Positions 24,824-36,745 of a stretch of 64,000 nucleotides of DNA are shown piece by piece. The stretch's first letter is position 1; every line of letters begins with the position of its first letter. The translations under genes were made by a program, and so were the position numbers. The stretch lies in assembly GCF_964656455.1 (NCBI RefSeq), contig NC_135722.1, forward strand, positions 110,552,234 to 110,616,233, written 5' to 3'. This DNA comes from Halichoerus grypus. Its lineage: Eukaryota; Chordata; Mammalia; Carnivora; Phocidae. The notes under the pieces are model-generated. The model was not told where the DNA came from, searched no databases, and worked only from the letters and a program-made list of their open reading frames with translations.

Positions 24824-24929
24824 CACACATGCACGCACATTCACACACATGCACACATGCCTATACATGCACACTCCCACGCACGCACGCACACGGATGC
24901 ACACACACATGCACACATGCATGCACACC
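24824..24929. repeat. Compound CA-rich microsatellite
   Basis: Interrupted ACACATGCACGCACAT-type repeats for about 105 bp. Confidence 0.85.
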
Positions 24930-24949
24930 TCTCCTCCAACCGTTCTTTC

Positions 24950-25305
24950 TTGGGCTTTGCACATTCTCTTCCCCCTTCACCTTCCTCACCCCCTGCTTTC
25001 TCTCTGTATTCTCACGGGGGTTAAGACTACCCTTACACTTCCTCTGCGAAGATTTTCCTGACCCAGAGGAAAGAATATATCTGTCCCTCACTGGCTCCAA
25101 AACTACGCAATGACTGCTTGATCCCTGTAGGGCCCCCGGGGGCAGCTACCCCAGGACACATCTCTCTCAGTTGATTGCAACGATCTGTTTACTCCTTTTC
25201 TCCCATTACACTGTGAGCTCCTTGAGAGCAAGAAGTGTGTCCCTAGACCCTAAAACATACCTAGCACACAGTCAGTAAATACTTATGGAATTAATGGATA
25301 AAGAA
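24950..25305 (+). repeat. L2 LINE 3' fragment
   Basis: L2 3' end pattern including ACACTGTGAGCTCCTTGAGAG, CCTAGCACACAGTCAGTAAAT and ACTTATGGAATTAATGGAT. Confidence 0.6.
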
Positions 25306-25309
25306 TATT

Positions 25310-26940
25310 ATCTTTTTAGAAAAACAATATACATTGGAATTTCAAATTAAAATTTTTATTGTCGAAAAGTTGGAAAATACAACAATGTACCAAGAAGGAA
25401 GTTAAAATCATTTGTAATTCCCTGATTCTGAGGTAGCCCCTTTTAGTTTTTGCATTAATTTTTGAGAACGGGGATACTCTGTAAAAAGGAGAATGTAGGA
25501 GCTTTCTGGCAACAATGAGTCTTGCATAGAGAATGGACTTAAAAGACCAATTAGGTGACGGTTCAAACTCTGGGCATAAAATGACAAGCGTACAGATGGG
25601 GGGACGAGAGAAAGAAGCCTTGAGATTCACAGGATAAGTAGGAGGCACGGTGGCAGGACCTGGAAATGGATTCGAGGTGGCGGGAAGCGGGGAGCCGAGC
25701 AGAGGGACACTGTCTGCTGACCTAAAGGTTAATAAACTGTTAAGTAAATGGAAGATTTTGAGATTGGATGAACGGAGGTGTTGTGCACTCATTGATTCCT
25801 TCATCAGCTATTCATCAGGCACCTGTTCTGCTCCAGGCGCTGGTGGGAAGAGGACAGGCCGAGGCCACTGTAGAGTCCGAGCGGCCACAGTGGAGAAGCC
25901 GCCTGGCCCATCCTCAGGTCAGCTGCGCCGGAACCTCTGGACTGTGCAGCACAGCAAGTGTCCTCAGCGATGTCGAGAAGGCAGCGCGAGAGCAGACGTC
26001 CTGCCCACAGGACAGCACTTGTGGACTCTGCAGTAGACTCAGTCGTCGATCAATATGGAACAGAGGAGCATAGCGTGCTCGCACCCACAGCACTTTTTCC
26101 CCTGCAACTCATGAAATTGCCCCCCTTTCTCTCCCTCATAAAAACCCCTTGCTTTCACCCTGCAGTGGGACACCACTGGGTTTCCATCGGAGTGCAGCCA
26201 CATCAGTGAGCACCGCAGCTCGCTGCTGCCCGTCCTCTAGCTTCGGCGCGGGCGGCCACCATGTGGTCCCGCCGGGGGCAGCCGGCCGATTTAGGCTGGG
26301 AGAGCAATCGAGGAAAGTTAAAAAGTCCTTTACAGAATTTTCCAAGAGCAGATAATTCCTTTAATTCCCAAACACAGGCATATATGTTCAGGGCTGCCAC
26401 ACAAGTTGTGAACCAGCGTCTTTTTGGCCGGTGAAGAAAGAAGACAGTTGCTTCAGACAGAGGTATAAAATCCCCTCATTATGCAATGGCTAGTTTTTGG
26501 TTGGTGCCAGATGTGAACGGGCCACATTCCCTCATGATGAAAATTGGGAATTAGTCTCCCTCTGAAGAGACATCCTCTAATAAAAAATTCCATTAATAGT
26601 CAATAGCTAGAAAAACCACAGAAAATTTCAGAAACTCCTGAAGAAAAAAACAACACTAAATAAATAAAATGGCCCACTTGTGTAACACTGGTTACACACA
26701 TGTTCACTTTCTGAAAATACTCTGAGATCGATAATTTGAAATTTATAATTTAGACTTTTTTCTGTGTGTATATTATAGAGCGATACAAATTTTATCTGAA
26801 AGCAAAATTGCTCCAGATACAGCGTCTTCCAAAAAAACCAAGAACAAAACAAACGAAAATCCTTCTCTGTTTCTGATGAGGAGAATGGTTGCTGCCTGAG
26901 GAGAGGCCCCTGGCATCGGCTGTGAGGAGCGCTTTCCCAG
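25310..26940. other. Unassigned region with a GC-rich block (25800-26290)
   Basis: No known repeat or gene recognised. The block 25800-26290 is CpG-richer than its neighbours and has overlapping open frames of 128 and 101 codons (25650-26036, 25768-26073) without motifs. It could be an LTR remnant or unannotated exon; I cannot tell. Confidence 0.35.
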
Positions 26941-26944
26941 CTTC

Positions 26945-27130
26945 CGACTCTGGAGTCAGTGAATGTGGACGCGTCCTGTTCCAGTTCCACCTTCTTCACT
27001 AGCTGGGCCACTGGCAGAGTGTTCAAACTCTCCAAGCTTCAGGGAACTCCTCTGCAAGACGGGAATACCATCGACGTCTCTGTCATTAGGCATATGAACA
27101 ACGTGATGTGTGTGCAGGGTCTGCTCTGGT
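26945..27130 (+). repeat. MIR SINE
   Basis: TTCACTAGCTGGGCCACTGG, GTTCAAACTCTCCAAGCTTC, TCTGCAAGACGGGAATACC match diverged MIR. Confidence 0.6.
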
Positions 27131-28050
27131 GCGCGAATGTTCTGTCCTCACTTTCTCCAGCAACGTCCCTCTTTTACACTTTCCCAGACGTTCCCAGGTC
27201 TGAGCGTCCAGTGAAGTCCAAGGGAGATGCTACTGGGACAAATATGCCAAAGACGGGAAAGCCGGAGAGGCTCCAGGAGGGGCCCAGGCCAGCCAGGCAG
27301 TGGCACTCATGAGTAACGAGGAAAATGGGAAGGGATCCTTGTCATTACTGAAACCCAGCCAGGCACTGCTGCTGGGGTGCCAACGACAACAAGGAAAGCT
27401 GAAATTACAGTATTTGCTCACTGTGCAGATTTTCCCCGCAGAAAAATAGGGGGAGTAAGTCAAAAAACAGCAATACGATCTATCAAAACAGTGGATTTTC
27501 CCATGGTGTGAGTATAGCAGGGAATTTGGGGTTACTTTTTGATGCCAGGCTTACAGGAATGCTGGGTTGACTCATTAAAATCCAATCAATGGCTATTTTT
27601 ATGTGTGTCATCTTTTGGGGAACTGGGATAGTTCCCAGTGACATTCCCCATGTGACATTAACTTGCTTTTCTTGCAATGGTTTTCCCTTCTCCCGCGTTT
27701 GGTGCCTGAGATAACCTGATTAAGGTTCACCTAGCAATAGAATTTGCACAGGCATTAGCTCTCAAACTTTCCCGGGTTCCTCCCTTCCTTCCTTGGGGAC
27801 CCATCCTGGCCTTTATCCTCTCTGCTCTTCCGTGCCTTCTTGACATCACATTTGCTTGGCCTGAGGCTGCAGATTGGTGGACTTGCACAGTGACTTTAGG
27901 GATCGCTTCCTTATCATACATAACGGGTTCAGTGTTCCCCACTGATAGCTCATTTCCTTGGGATGAGGAGGTCATAGTTTCCATGATACTGTGCCACCAT
28001 AGACCCATGCCACTTGTATTTTTCCTTTATGTGTTTCTTATGTAGGGGCC
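27131..28050. other. No gene recognised
   Basis: No repeat family assigned and no convincing coding frame. Confidence 0.4.
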
Positions 28051-28059
28051 ACTTGGGCA

Positions 28060-28560
28060 TCTCGATTATTTTAAATAAAAGTGACTCAAGAGCCAGCCAG
28101 GGCAGGAAGGACACTGAGACTGTCCTCTGTCCCCCTGAAAGCAGGAGATAAATGTCCAGGCAAAAGGTGCCCTCCTTGTGCCAGGAGGTAAAGACCCATC
28201 CTTATCACCAGAGATGGGACATTTGGAGCCCAGAAGGCCGTGTCCACAACCCTCGTGACTTTTTGCTAATATACTCACTCTGCCGGCCCAAGTCTGTTTA
28301 CAATTCCTTAGTGACTGAAGCTCCCAAAGTTAAGTTTCCTTTGTCCTGTCAATGCCTCACAGATTTATGGGCTCTTTGTCTCAAAAACTGCCCGCCTTGG
28401 TCATTTCTTCAGGTCTCAGTATCATAACAGGGACTCTGTGTGCACATAATAAACTTTGGGGTTTTGTTTCTCCTGTTAATTTGTCTCATGTAAATTCAAT
28501 TCTTAGTCCAGCTGGAAGAGGTTGAAAGTCAGAGGAAGAATTTTTCCTTCCCTTCACGTC
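28060..28560 (+). mobile_element. Probable solo LTR (family not assigned)
   Basis: Late part resembles ERVL-class LTRs: AATAAA at 28448-28453 followed by CTTTGGGGTTTTGTTTCTCC, TTTGTCTCATGTAAATTCAA and CTTAGTCCAGCTGGAAGAGG. The boundaries are estimates. No internal viral genes are present. Confidence 0.45.
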
Positions 28561-29014
28561 AATATAAAGTAACGATCAATTCCATCAACGACTTAAACAG
28601 AGGAAATTTGTAAGGAAATTTAAAATTATGTATTGCTCAAATGCAAAAGATACTCCAAAGGTGATACCATATATGTCATTGGGTGGTAAGGTTCCAGCCT
28701 CGGCTCAGTAGAACACCTAACCTTGTCTATCCCCAATGCCTTACAGCCTAGGGCTGGACTCTATCTCTTTAGGGATGCATGAAGGGGAAACAGATATAGG
28801 GAAGTCCGATTCCCTAACCTCAGCATCTCCAGCCCATTTGTTCATTGTCACCACAGAAACGGGCTGGTGCTCAGGAAGCCTCCTGCTCTCTCACCCATCA
28901 GCCTGAGCATATGATACAACTGTTCTCCTGTCCTGCAGGTGGGGACAGGGGAGCGAAGGCAGCAGCTCTTGCTGGGGTTTGGGACTGATTTTTGCCATTA
29001 GACCTCCAGCCAAG

Positions 29015-29225
29015 GGGTGCCTGGATGGCTCAGTCAGTTAAGCGTCTGCCTTTCACTCAGGTCATGATCCCAGGGTCCCGGGATCGAGCCCCACATCGGG
29101 CTCCCTGCTCAGCGGGGAACCCGCTTCTCCCTCTGCCTGCCGCTCCCCCTGCTTGTGCGTGCTCTCTCTGGCTCTCTCTCTCTGTCAAATAAATAAATAA
29201 AATTAAAAAACAAAACAAAACAAAA
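29015..29225 (+). mobile_element. CAN SINE
   Basis: GGGTGCCTGGATGGCTCAGT, CGGGATCGAGCCCCACATCG, CAAATAAATAAATAAAATT, A-tail. Target-site duplication CTCCAGCCAAG on both sides. Confidence 0.93.
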
Positions 29226-29282
29226 CTCCAGCCAAGAGGCAAGCATAAACGGTGTAGGGAATTCAGATTGCATGCATCTGTG

Positions 29283-29750
29283 GGGGAGGAAAAATTTCGG
29301 TTCTTCTAACTGGACTAAGAATCAGATTGACATGAGAGAGATTCACAGGAGAAAATAAAATTTAATTTCATACATGTAGGGAACCCCACAGACAAGAGAT
29401 TCGAAAGGCAGCCAGTCATCCTGGAAAGGCAGCAGGGGAGAGGGGGCGGGGCCTTCAAAGGGAAGGGACGAAATTCACAGGAAGGTGAAAACAAGTAGTG
29501 TTGAGTAACATGTTTGTTGGGCACTCAGAAACAATGGGACAAAGAGAGGACTTTGAACAAACAGGCCTTGCTGGGTTCCTCCCTGTCCACTGTAAACTGT
29601 TCATATCACAATGCAGTTCTCTCTCCTCCTGGAGCAGGCCCTCTAAATTCTTTTAGGCAGTTAGGGGAAGATAAAGTTTCTTCCTGAGTCTTTGGGGCCT
29701 TGATTGTTTTCAGCTGAAAATCATTACACCCATTCTCTCTATAAAAACGA
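29283..29750 (-). mobile_element. Probable solo LTR, opposite orientation
   Basis: The minus strand ends TTTCTCCTGTGAATCTCTCTC, then ATGTCAATCTGATTCTTAGTCC, then AGAAGAACC and ATTTTTCCTCCC. This resembles the 3' end of the LTR at 28060-28560 in inverted orientation. The family and the left boundary are uncertain. Confidence 0.45.
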
Positions 29751-29759
29751 GAGCAGAGA

Positions 29760-29963
29760 GGGCGCCTGGGTGGCTCAGTCGTTAAGCGTCTGCCTTCGGC
29801 TCAGGTCATGATCCCAGGGTCCTGGGATCGAGTCCCACATCGGGCTCCCTGCTCGGCAGGAAGCCTGCTTCTCCCTCTCCCACTCCCCCTGCTTGTGTTC
29901 TTGCTCTCGCTGTCTCTCTCTCTGTCAAATAAATAAATAAAATCTTTAAAAAAAAAAAAAAAA
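29760..29963 (+). mobile_element. CAN SINE
   Basis: GGGCGCCTGGGTGGCTCAGT through TCAAATAAATAAATAAAATC and a long A-tail. Target-site duplication AAAACGAGAGCAGAG. Little diverged, so probably young. Confidence 0.95.
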
Positions 29964-30629
29964 ACGAGAGCAGAGATAACCTGAACAATGTCAGGTGGCA
30001 AGTTCACGAGAATAAAGGGAGGTGTAAGTGATAAGCGCTTATATCAGGTCGCATGGAAGGCAGCCATCACCTGCTAGAAGCCTTCAAGCTCCCACAAGCT
30101 GGGATGTGTATGTCCGGTGGCCTGGGAAGTACGTTGCATTTCTAGAGAGGAGGGTGTGGGTGCCCCCTTCTCAGCTGCCTGGCCGTTCTGTGGTGAGGCC
30201 ATCATCTGTTCCAGGCCACCATCACAAGGAAGAGGTCTGGAGACTTGGGGATGATTATGACCATGACAGAATCATCTTTGCTGTGCAGGATTTTTCTCAG
30301 TTTCAGGAATTCTAAAACTCGGTCCAAGCCCACTAAAATTATAAGTAATTTTTTTAAATGTAAGTACATTTTTCTAGGAAGATTTTATCACTTGCTGACA
30401 TCTCTAAAGACATTCATAATCTCCAAAATGTTCTGAACCACCATTCTACAAAAGTCACTAGACAACTCTATAGAATAGAATATAAATCACTTTAACAAAT
30501 CTGCAAAGATGAGGAAAGAAAAGTGCTGCAGTAGAGTGAACTTAAGATTCCCTTCCACTGTCGTGGAGGTGAAAGCTGGAAACAGAGCACACACCCATCA
30601 ATAAGGAAAGCCTTGAAAATTGTGGCATA

Positions 30630-31402
30630 ACAACAGATGTTGGCGAGGATGCCGAGAAAGGGAAACCCTCTTACACTGTTGGCGGGAATGCAAGCTGGTG
30701 CAGCCACTCTGGAAAACAGTGTGGAGGTTCCTCAAGATGTTAAAAATAGAACTACCCTACAACCCAGCAATTGTACTACTGTGAATTTACCCCAAAGACA
30801 CAGATGTAGTGAAAAGAAGGGGCACCTGCACCCCAATGTTCATAGCAGCAATGTCCACAATAGCCAGACTGTGGAAGGAGCTGAGATGTCCTTCAACAGA
30901 TGAATGGATAAAGAAGATGTGGTCCATATATACAATGGAATATTACTCAGCCATCAGAAAGGATGAATACCCAACATTTGCATCGACATGGATGGAACTG
31001 GAGGGGATTATGCTAAGTGAAATAAGTCAAACAGAGAAAGACAATTACCATATGGTTTCACTCACATGTGGAACATAAGGAATAGCATGGAGGACCATAG
31101 GGGACGGGAGGGAAAACTGGGAAGAAATCAGAGAAGGAGACAAACCATGAGAGACTCTGGACTCCAGCAAACAAATACAGGGTTACAGAAGGGAGGTGGT
31201 TGGGGGGATGGGGTAACTAGGTGATGGGCATTAAGAAGGGCACATGATGTGATAAGCACTGGGTGTTATACGCAATGTTATACGCATTCATACGCTGATG
31301 AATTATTGAACACTACATCTGAAACTAATGATGTACTATTTTTTTGGTTAATTGAATTTAAATTAAAAAATCATGTTGATTCTACCACTATTAAAAAAAA
31401 AG
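30630..31402 (+). mobile_element. 5'-truncated L1 3' end
   Basis: ORF2 C-terminus and 3' UTR: GATGTTGGCGAGGATGCCGA, CTTACACTGTTGGCGGGAAT, ATGGAATATTACTCAGCCAT, then the 3' UTR and the A-tail at 31391-31399. Probable target-site duplication GAAATTGTGG(C/T)ATA on both sides. The ORF2 tail (30809-31078) is partly open but not independent coding. Confidence 0.9.
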
Positions 31403-31593
31403 GAAATTGTGGTATAGCTAAACTTTGGATTATAAAATAGGATTTTTAAAGAACAGGTTGAATCTATATTGGATGACTTGGAGGTTTTTCTACGTAGTGA
31501 TCATTAGTGAGAAAAGCAGGAATCAGAGAAATGTATGTAATATAATTCCACTTCATAGAACAAATCATGACAAACTTCCTTCCCCCTTACATG

Positions 31594-31624
<31 letters not shown>

Positions 31625-31685
31625 ACTGTTAAAAAGAAAACCACAGGTCCACAATGGCATCACTTATGTTAAGTCCTCACTCAAT
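31403..31685. repeat. Old L1-like flank and (GT)n microsatellite
   Basis: The sequence after the inserted L1 looks like continuation of an older L1-type 3' region. A (GT)n run spans 31595-31624. Confidence 0.4.
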
Positions 31686-31689
31686 AAAC

Positions 31690-32015
31690 CAAGACTTAAT
31701 ATCTAACTTAATTACAGTTTCAACTCCCCCAGGAATGTAACCTCTAACCAGCCAACCCAGAATATCCTGGTCAACACTAGGAGGTAATCTGCTTATAGAC
31801 CATTCCTGTTCCCCTTAGGAGACCAACCTTGCCTAAAACAATGCATTCTTTGCTAATAATTTCCTTTTTTCTACTCCTTCTCTGCCTTTAAAAAACTTTC
31901 CTTTTCTACAGCTCGACAATGCTCCCCTCTACTTGCTAGATGGGATGCTGCCTGATTCATGAATCGTTTAATAAAGCCAATTAGAGCTTCAAATTTATTT
32001 GATCGGATTTCGTTT
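31690..32015 (+). mobile_element. Probable solo LTR
   Basis: Purine-poor LTR-like U3, TTTAAAAAAC TATA-like element near 31888, polyadenylation signal AATAAA at 31970-31975 followed by GCCAATTAGAGC and a T-rich end. The family was not identified. No internal viral sequence. Confidence 0.45.
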
Positions 32016-32948
32016 TTTAACAATACAATATGAGCAAGAAGGAAAAATACAGAAGACTGTATCTAGATTGTTAATGAGAAGAACCAGAGAGCAGGATGGG
32101 GTGGGAGAGAGAAGACAAGAGGCGGATGCATGTCAGACCTATGGACTAACGAACAACAAGACCCCTGTATTGAAAAAGGAAGGTGTCCATGATATCAACT
32201 GCATGCATGATAACTCATTTCTATAAAATGAGTTGAATGTGCATTTGTGCATGAAGAGACTCAGAGAGGAACAATGACCTCAGTGTTGGTCATCTCATGC
32301 GTGGAATATTAGTTGATACTCTGTTCTTCATGTTTCACAAAGTTGATCCCTTACTCTTTTCCATATATCTTTTGTAGTTCAAATATCTTATGACTGACAT
32401 ATGTTATTATATAATCGGAGAAAAAATTTTACATTTCATTATAAGAAGAAAAACATTTGCTTATTTTTATTTCAGGTGGCAGTTCTCGTTCTCTCTGTAT
32501 AATTCCGGTAGCCACTAAATTAATTATGTTCAGAAACTGGATGTAGAAAGCACATAAATCATGGTCTCTGTATCATGCACCTTATTTGGGCAGATTCAAC
32601 AAGATATGGCACCAGAGGAGGGGCTTAGAAGTTGGGAGGAAACAAAGTCACTAAACATAAAAGTAACTCAGAATGATGGATTAGAATTCCAGTTTATAGT
32701 CCATCTTCAACAAAGAGCAATACGTTTGCAGAGAAATGACAAGACAAAGGAAAGCAGTGTTAGGCTTCCAAGGACAGCAAACTGAGGGAAGGTAAACATA
32801 TGGGAGGAAATTAATGAAATGGGATTTGTTCGTGGAGTCCTCTGGTCTGACTCTGATAAAAGCGTAATTTATATCTTGTCTTTAGGCAGAAAAGGGGGAG
32901 CTTTTTCTGCCTTTGCTGGTTCTTGTCTTTAGCTCAAAACAATTTTTA

Positions 32949-33125
32949 GGGTGCCTGGGTGGCTCAGATAGTTAAGCATCTGCCTTCAGCTCAGGTCATG
33001 ATCACAGGGTCCTGGGATTGGGTCCCGCATCTGGCTCCCTGCTCCTTGGGGAGCCTGTTTCTCCCTCTGCCCCTCTCTTTCTCTCTCTGTCTCTCATGAA
33101 TAAATAAAATCTAAGGAAAAATAAT
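32949..33125 (+). mobile_element. CAN SINE
   Basis: GGGTGCCTGGGTGGCTCAGA, AGCATCTGCCTTCAGCTCAGG, CATGAATAAATAAAATCTAAG. Flanked by AATTTTTA-type duplications. Confidence 0.92.
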
Positions 33126-35650
33126 AATTTTTATGCCAAAGAGACATATTTTGGGATGACATATTCCAGTTTCCTTCAGTGTATCAGGCTCCAGGATAGA
33201 AGTCAGAATGAGAACAATGGGCTCAGTCCCAAATGCAGAGGCAAGAAACACAGAGCCTGCTAGAGGCTTGAGGAGGGCTTGAAGCAAAGGTGTGGGCTTC
33301 ATGGGAGTTGTGTTTGCAGAACACACCTGCACATGGGCCCTGAAAGACCAGCTGCCCTGGGACTGATGGAAAGCAGGATCAGAGTCTTTCCAGAAGCAGA
33401 CAAGAACTTGACTAGACACATAGGGAGCTCTCTGAAATTCCTTGACTTATGCCTAAAACACAGTTGTTTAGACATTGTTGTCACTCACTAGGAGATATTT
33501 TCCATTTGTAAAATGAATTCTAAGCATGATTCATGCTTCCTTGCAGGGCTTAGTAATCATCTGGAGTTGGTGTTAGAAAGGAGGAAGTTCCTTGCTGTCT
33601 CCACAGAGTGGATCTTTTTAGGGGCACCTCGGGTTGGAAATCCCAAGAGCCTGTTATTCATAGTGAAACTGAGATGTGAAACCTGAGTTCATGAATTTTC
33701 GTGGTGCTAAGGAAGAGCCTGTCTCCTTTATCTGTATTTGTCTCAGACACATTAGGTAGCCATCCTGCACAGAGAGCATTCCACTTCCAGTTTCGTGAAG
33801 CCATGCCTAGGTGGCTTCATTCGGTCCCTCCTTGTGTGTGGGTGCACATGTGTGTGTGTATATGTGTGCTTCCTTCTTTGTGCTTTCCCTTCCCTAGGTG
33901 CCCTACTTCTCTTCCTCTGTATGGGCCCATGTGATTCTCCAGCAGGGCCCCACACAGTTTACTTTTGGTCAAGACCCTGGCATATCCCAGTGGAAGAGCT
34001 CTCACCCAAAAATGATCTCCCTCGAAAGCTAGCGGTTCTGATTCTGAGTCTCCCAGTAAAGACTAGTTATGACTGCACTTTTTTCCAGTGGAGAGTCTTA
34101 GGTCAATATTTTGAAATTCTTTACGTCTTTTAGAGTGTTCTATGGCAATGAAAATGTCCATGATATTGGTAGCTCTTGAAGGCGTCATCAAACAATACCT
34201 GGTAGAAAAATTTGTTGAAAGGCAGCTGAGAGTGAGAGAGGCTTCTGGGGGCTCTAATTTTTTTGGATGGAAATGGCAGTGGTATTTAAATATTGGGGTG
34301 GGCAGGCATTTAAATATTTCATAAGTTTGCCTTAGATCACCCCTGATTTAAGGACAAGCATATCAAAGGGACTACTTGCTGCAGAAATGTGAGCACATGC
34401 CTGCGCTAGGTCCAGCGATGTCCCCTCCATGTTTCTATTTCAATTCCTTTAAAATCAAACACCCATTTATGGACTGCTTTGTAATACTGTCCCTTTGAAT
34501 TCTCTGAAGGCTAAAAAAGGTCCACGATGATTGCTAATTTATAAAATGCATACACTTTCTGGAAAAGTTAGATAAAACATTTAGAAAATTATACTTAAAA
34601 TATATGAATAGTGACAATGATGATACCGATGGTGCTGGCGATGATAGAGCCCAGCTGCTATGTAGAAAGGACCGTGTTAAGTAGCCTGCATATGTAACAT
34701 GTAAGCATCTCAGTCCTGCTGTGCCAGATATGATGCATTTTTAAAACATTTAACCTCAAATCTGAGCTTCCATCTCAATGGGCTGGTAGGAAACTCAGCT
34801 TCAATTATGCACGCATTCCATGTCCTCCGTATTGATCCGCCGAGCCTGCATGTTCTTTCACTTCTGCCGCCTGTTGCTTCTGCGGCAGGCCCCGTCCGTC
34901 TTTCCTCAAACCATCACCATTTCAGTGGATTTAGGTTCTTAGAAAGGAGCCAGAATGAGAATAGTATGCTCAGCGTCACAGATGTAGAGGTGAGAACCAC
35001 AGCGTTGGCTAGCTGCTTGAGCGGAGCTTGAAGGAAAGGAGAGAAATATAGGAAAAAATAATGTCATGGTTTAAAAATTATCTTGTCTCACTCTGGAAGA
35101 GAACTATGTGCATTCTCTCTAGTCTGTTCCTATCCATTGATTTGTTTTCTCTCTGAGTTGATCTAACCCACAAATACAGCTGGTCAATCCTTTGTGAGAA
35201 TGCCACTACTTTTTACTGACACAGAGTTCAACAGATTTGCCTTCTGTGGTCTAAATAGTATGTCTGGAATCCGGGTCTCTTGGCTTTACAACCATCTTCC
35301 ATCTGATTGTAAAGAGGGCCCTGGATCAGCCCTCTGTGAGCTGCCATGTCGGACCAGGCATAACTGGTCTCATTAGTCAGTTACTGACCCAGCCCCGGGG
35401 TACTACAGGCCATCCGTTCTCAGTGGGGGCAGTATCACCCCCAAGTGGGTGAAAATTGGTCACTAGGGGCAAGAAACATCTTATTCTTTATGTATAAAGG
35501 ATGGATAACTATAGAGCATATAAACAAGTACATAGTGTGTCTCTGGTATTAAAACTTCATGGGAGAAGGTCTAAAATGTCTGTTTCTGGGGGGCAATAAA
35601 GAATGAAGTGTTGGGAGACATTGCTGTAGGTGTTAGAAAAGGAAGAGAAC
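33126..35650. other. No gene recognised; includes a diverged dispersed repeat pair
   Basis: Segments 33175-33295 and 34925-35045 resemble each other. A MIR-like piece lies near 34650-34730. Nothing coding is supported. Confidence 0.4.
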
Positions 35651-35654
35651 CAAC

Positions 35655-35850
35655 ATCCATGGACAGGCTGTCAAGGTGCCAGGCGGAGCGCCGAGCAATT
35701 TCGTGCGTCGTCTTATTTAATCTTCCAAACAGTTGTTTATGGAGGAGGAAGTTGAACTTACACGACTTGCCCAAAGCCACACAGTTTTGTAGGTAGCATA
35801 GCTGAGGTTTGAGGCCAAGTCTCTTTCCAAAGCCTGGCCCTTCTCGTTAA
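35655..35850 (-). repeat. MIR SINE
   Basis: Plus strand GTGCCAGGCGGAGCGCCGAG, CTTATTTAATCTTCCAAACAG, TTGCCCAAAGCCACACAG, GAGGTTTGAGGCCAAGTCTC, a MIR in reverse. Confidence 0.75.
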
Positions 35851-36584
35851 ACCAGGCTGCAATCAAAATTGGAGTGGACATATCTGCATCATTATCTCCA
35901 CCTCTATGTGTTGACCTCGTTGTTGGAGAGCAGGAACAGGAAAATCAACAGTTGACTAACAACACATACGTGTATCTATCACACTGCATCTTCTTCGTGA
36001 TGTGCACATAGGACGTCGGCTTCCTGCTGCATTATCACGTCTTAGTTTATTGTTTGAAGGGGAGCCACTTGCTGGGGGAAGAAAAGAGGCCACAGAGTGA
36101 AACCATGGTGACCTGTACACTCTCTGTTTTTCTCCCTCCACTTCCTGTCTGCAGGCTGCACCCCATGGGAGCATCCTCACTCCCGAACCGGACACATTCC
36201 AGCTTTCTCGCCGGCACTCTGCAGCTTCCCTCGTGGGGTTAGTGAACTCGGCGATACAGTTTGGGGCTGAGTCCCGGTTTGAAAGGCAGCAGATTTCTAA
36301 TCAGTTACTCTGACATTCCCTTATGAACAGCTAACTAGCAGCTGCATGTTGGGTCACGTTCCAGGTCATTCTGGAAGAAGGTGGAGGGGACTCAATGAGT
36401 GGTCTCCACTATCAACATCCGCTCTTCTGCAGGCTGTTTGTGATTCTGTGCTGGGTGGATGTAGATGCACTTGTGGTTGAACACTGTTATTGAGGTTGAC
36501 TTTTCTCCTCTGTGGAAAAAGTTAGCTGGTCTAACCCAACCATGGCGTGATCAACATTCAGGGACGGAGGTAAGAGGAGAAGGC

Positions 36585-36745
36585 AAAGAATGAACTTTTA
36601 TTGAGGTCCTGTCATATAAAGGTAGGTGCTTTTAATGGATTGGGTCATTTATTCTTTACAAAACCTTAATATTATCCCCATTTTACATATAAAGAAAATG
36701 AAGCATGGAAAAATTAGCCTAAGTGCACACAACTGGCGAGGGTGA
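36585..36745 (-). repeat. MIR SINE
   Basis: Plus strand TTTATTGAGGTCCTGTCATA, ATTATCCCCATTTTACATAT, AAGAAAATGAAGCATGGAAA, a MIR in reverse. Confidence 0.75.

Noticed and set aside
24824..24929. Regularly spaced short repeats that could suggest a CRISPR-like array
   Set aside because: It is a compound CA microsatellite without unique spacers in a mammalian genome.
25316..25804. 162-codon minus-strand open frame
   Set aside because: No motif, partly in an AT-rich unassigned segment, and no splice context; probably chance.
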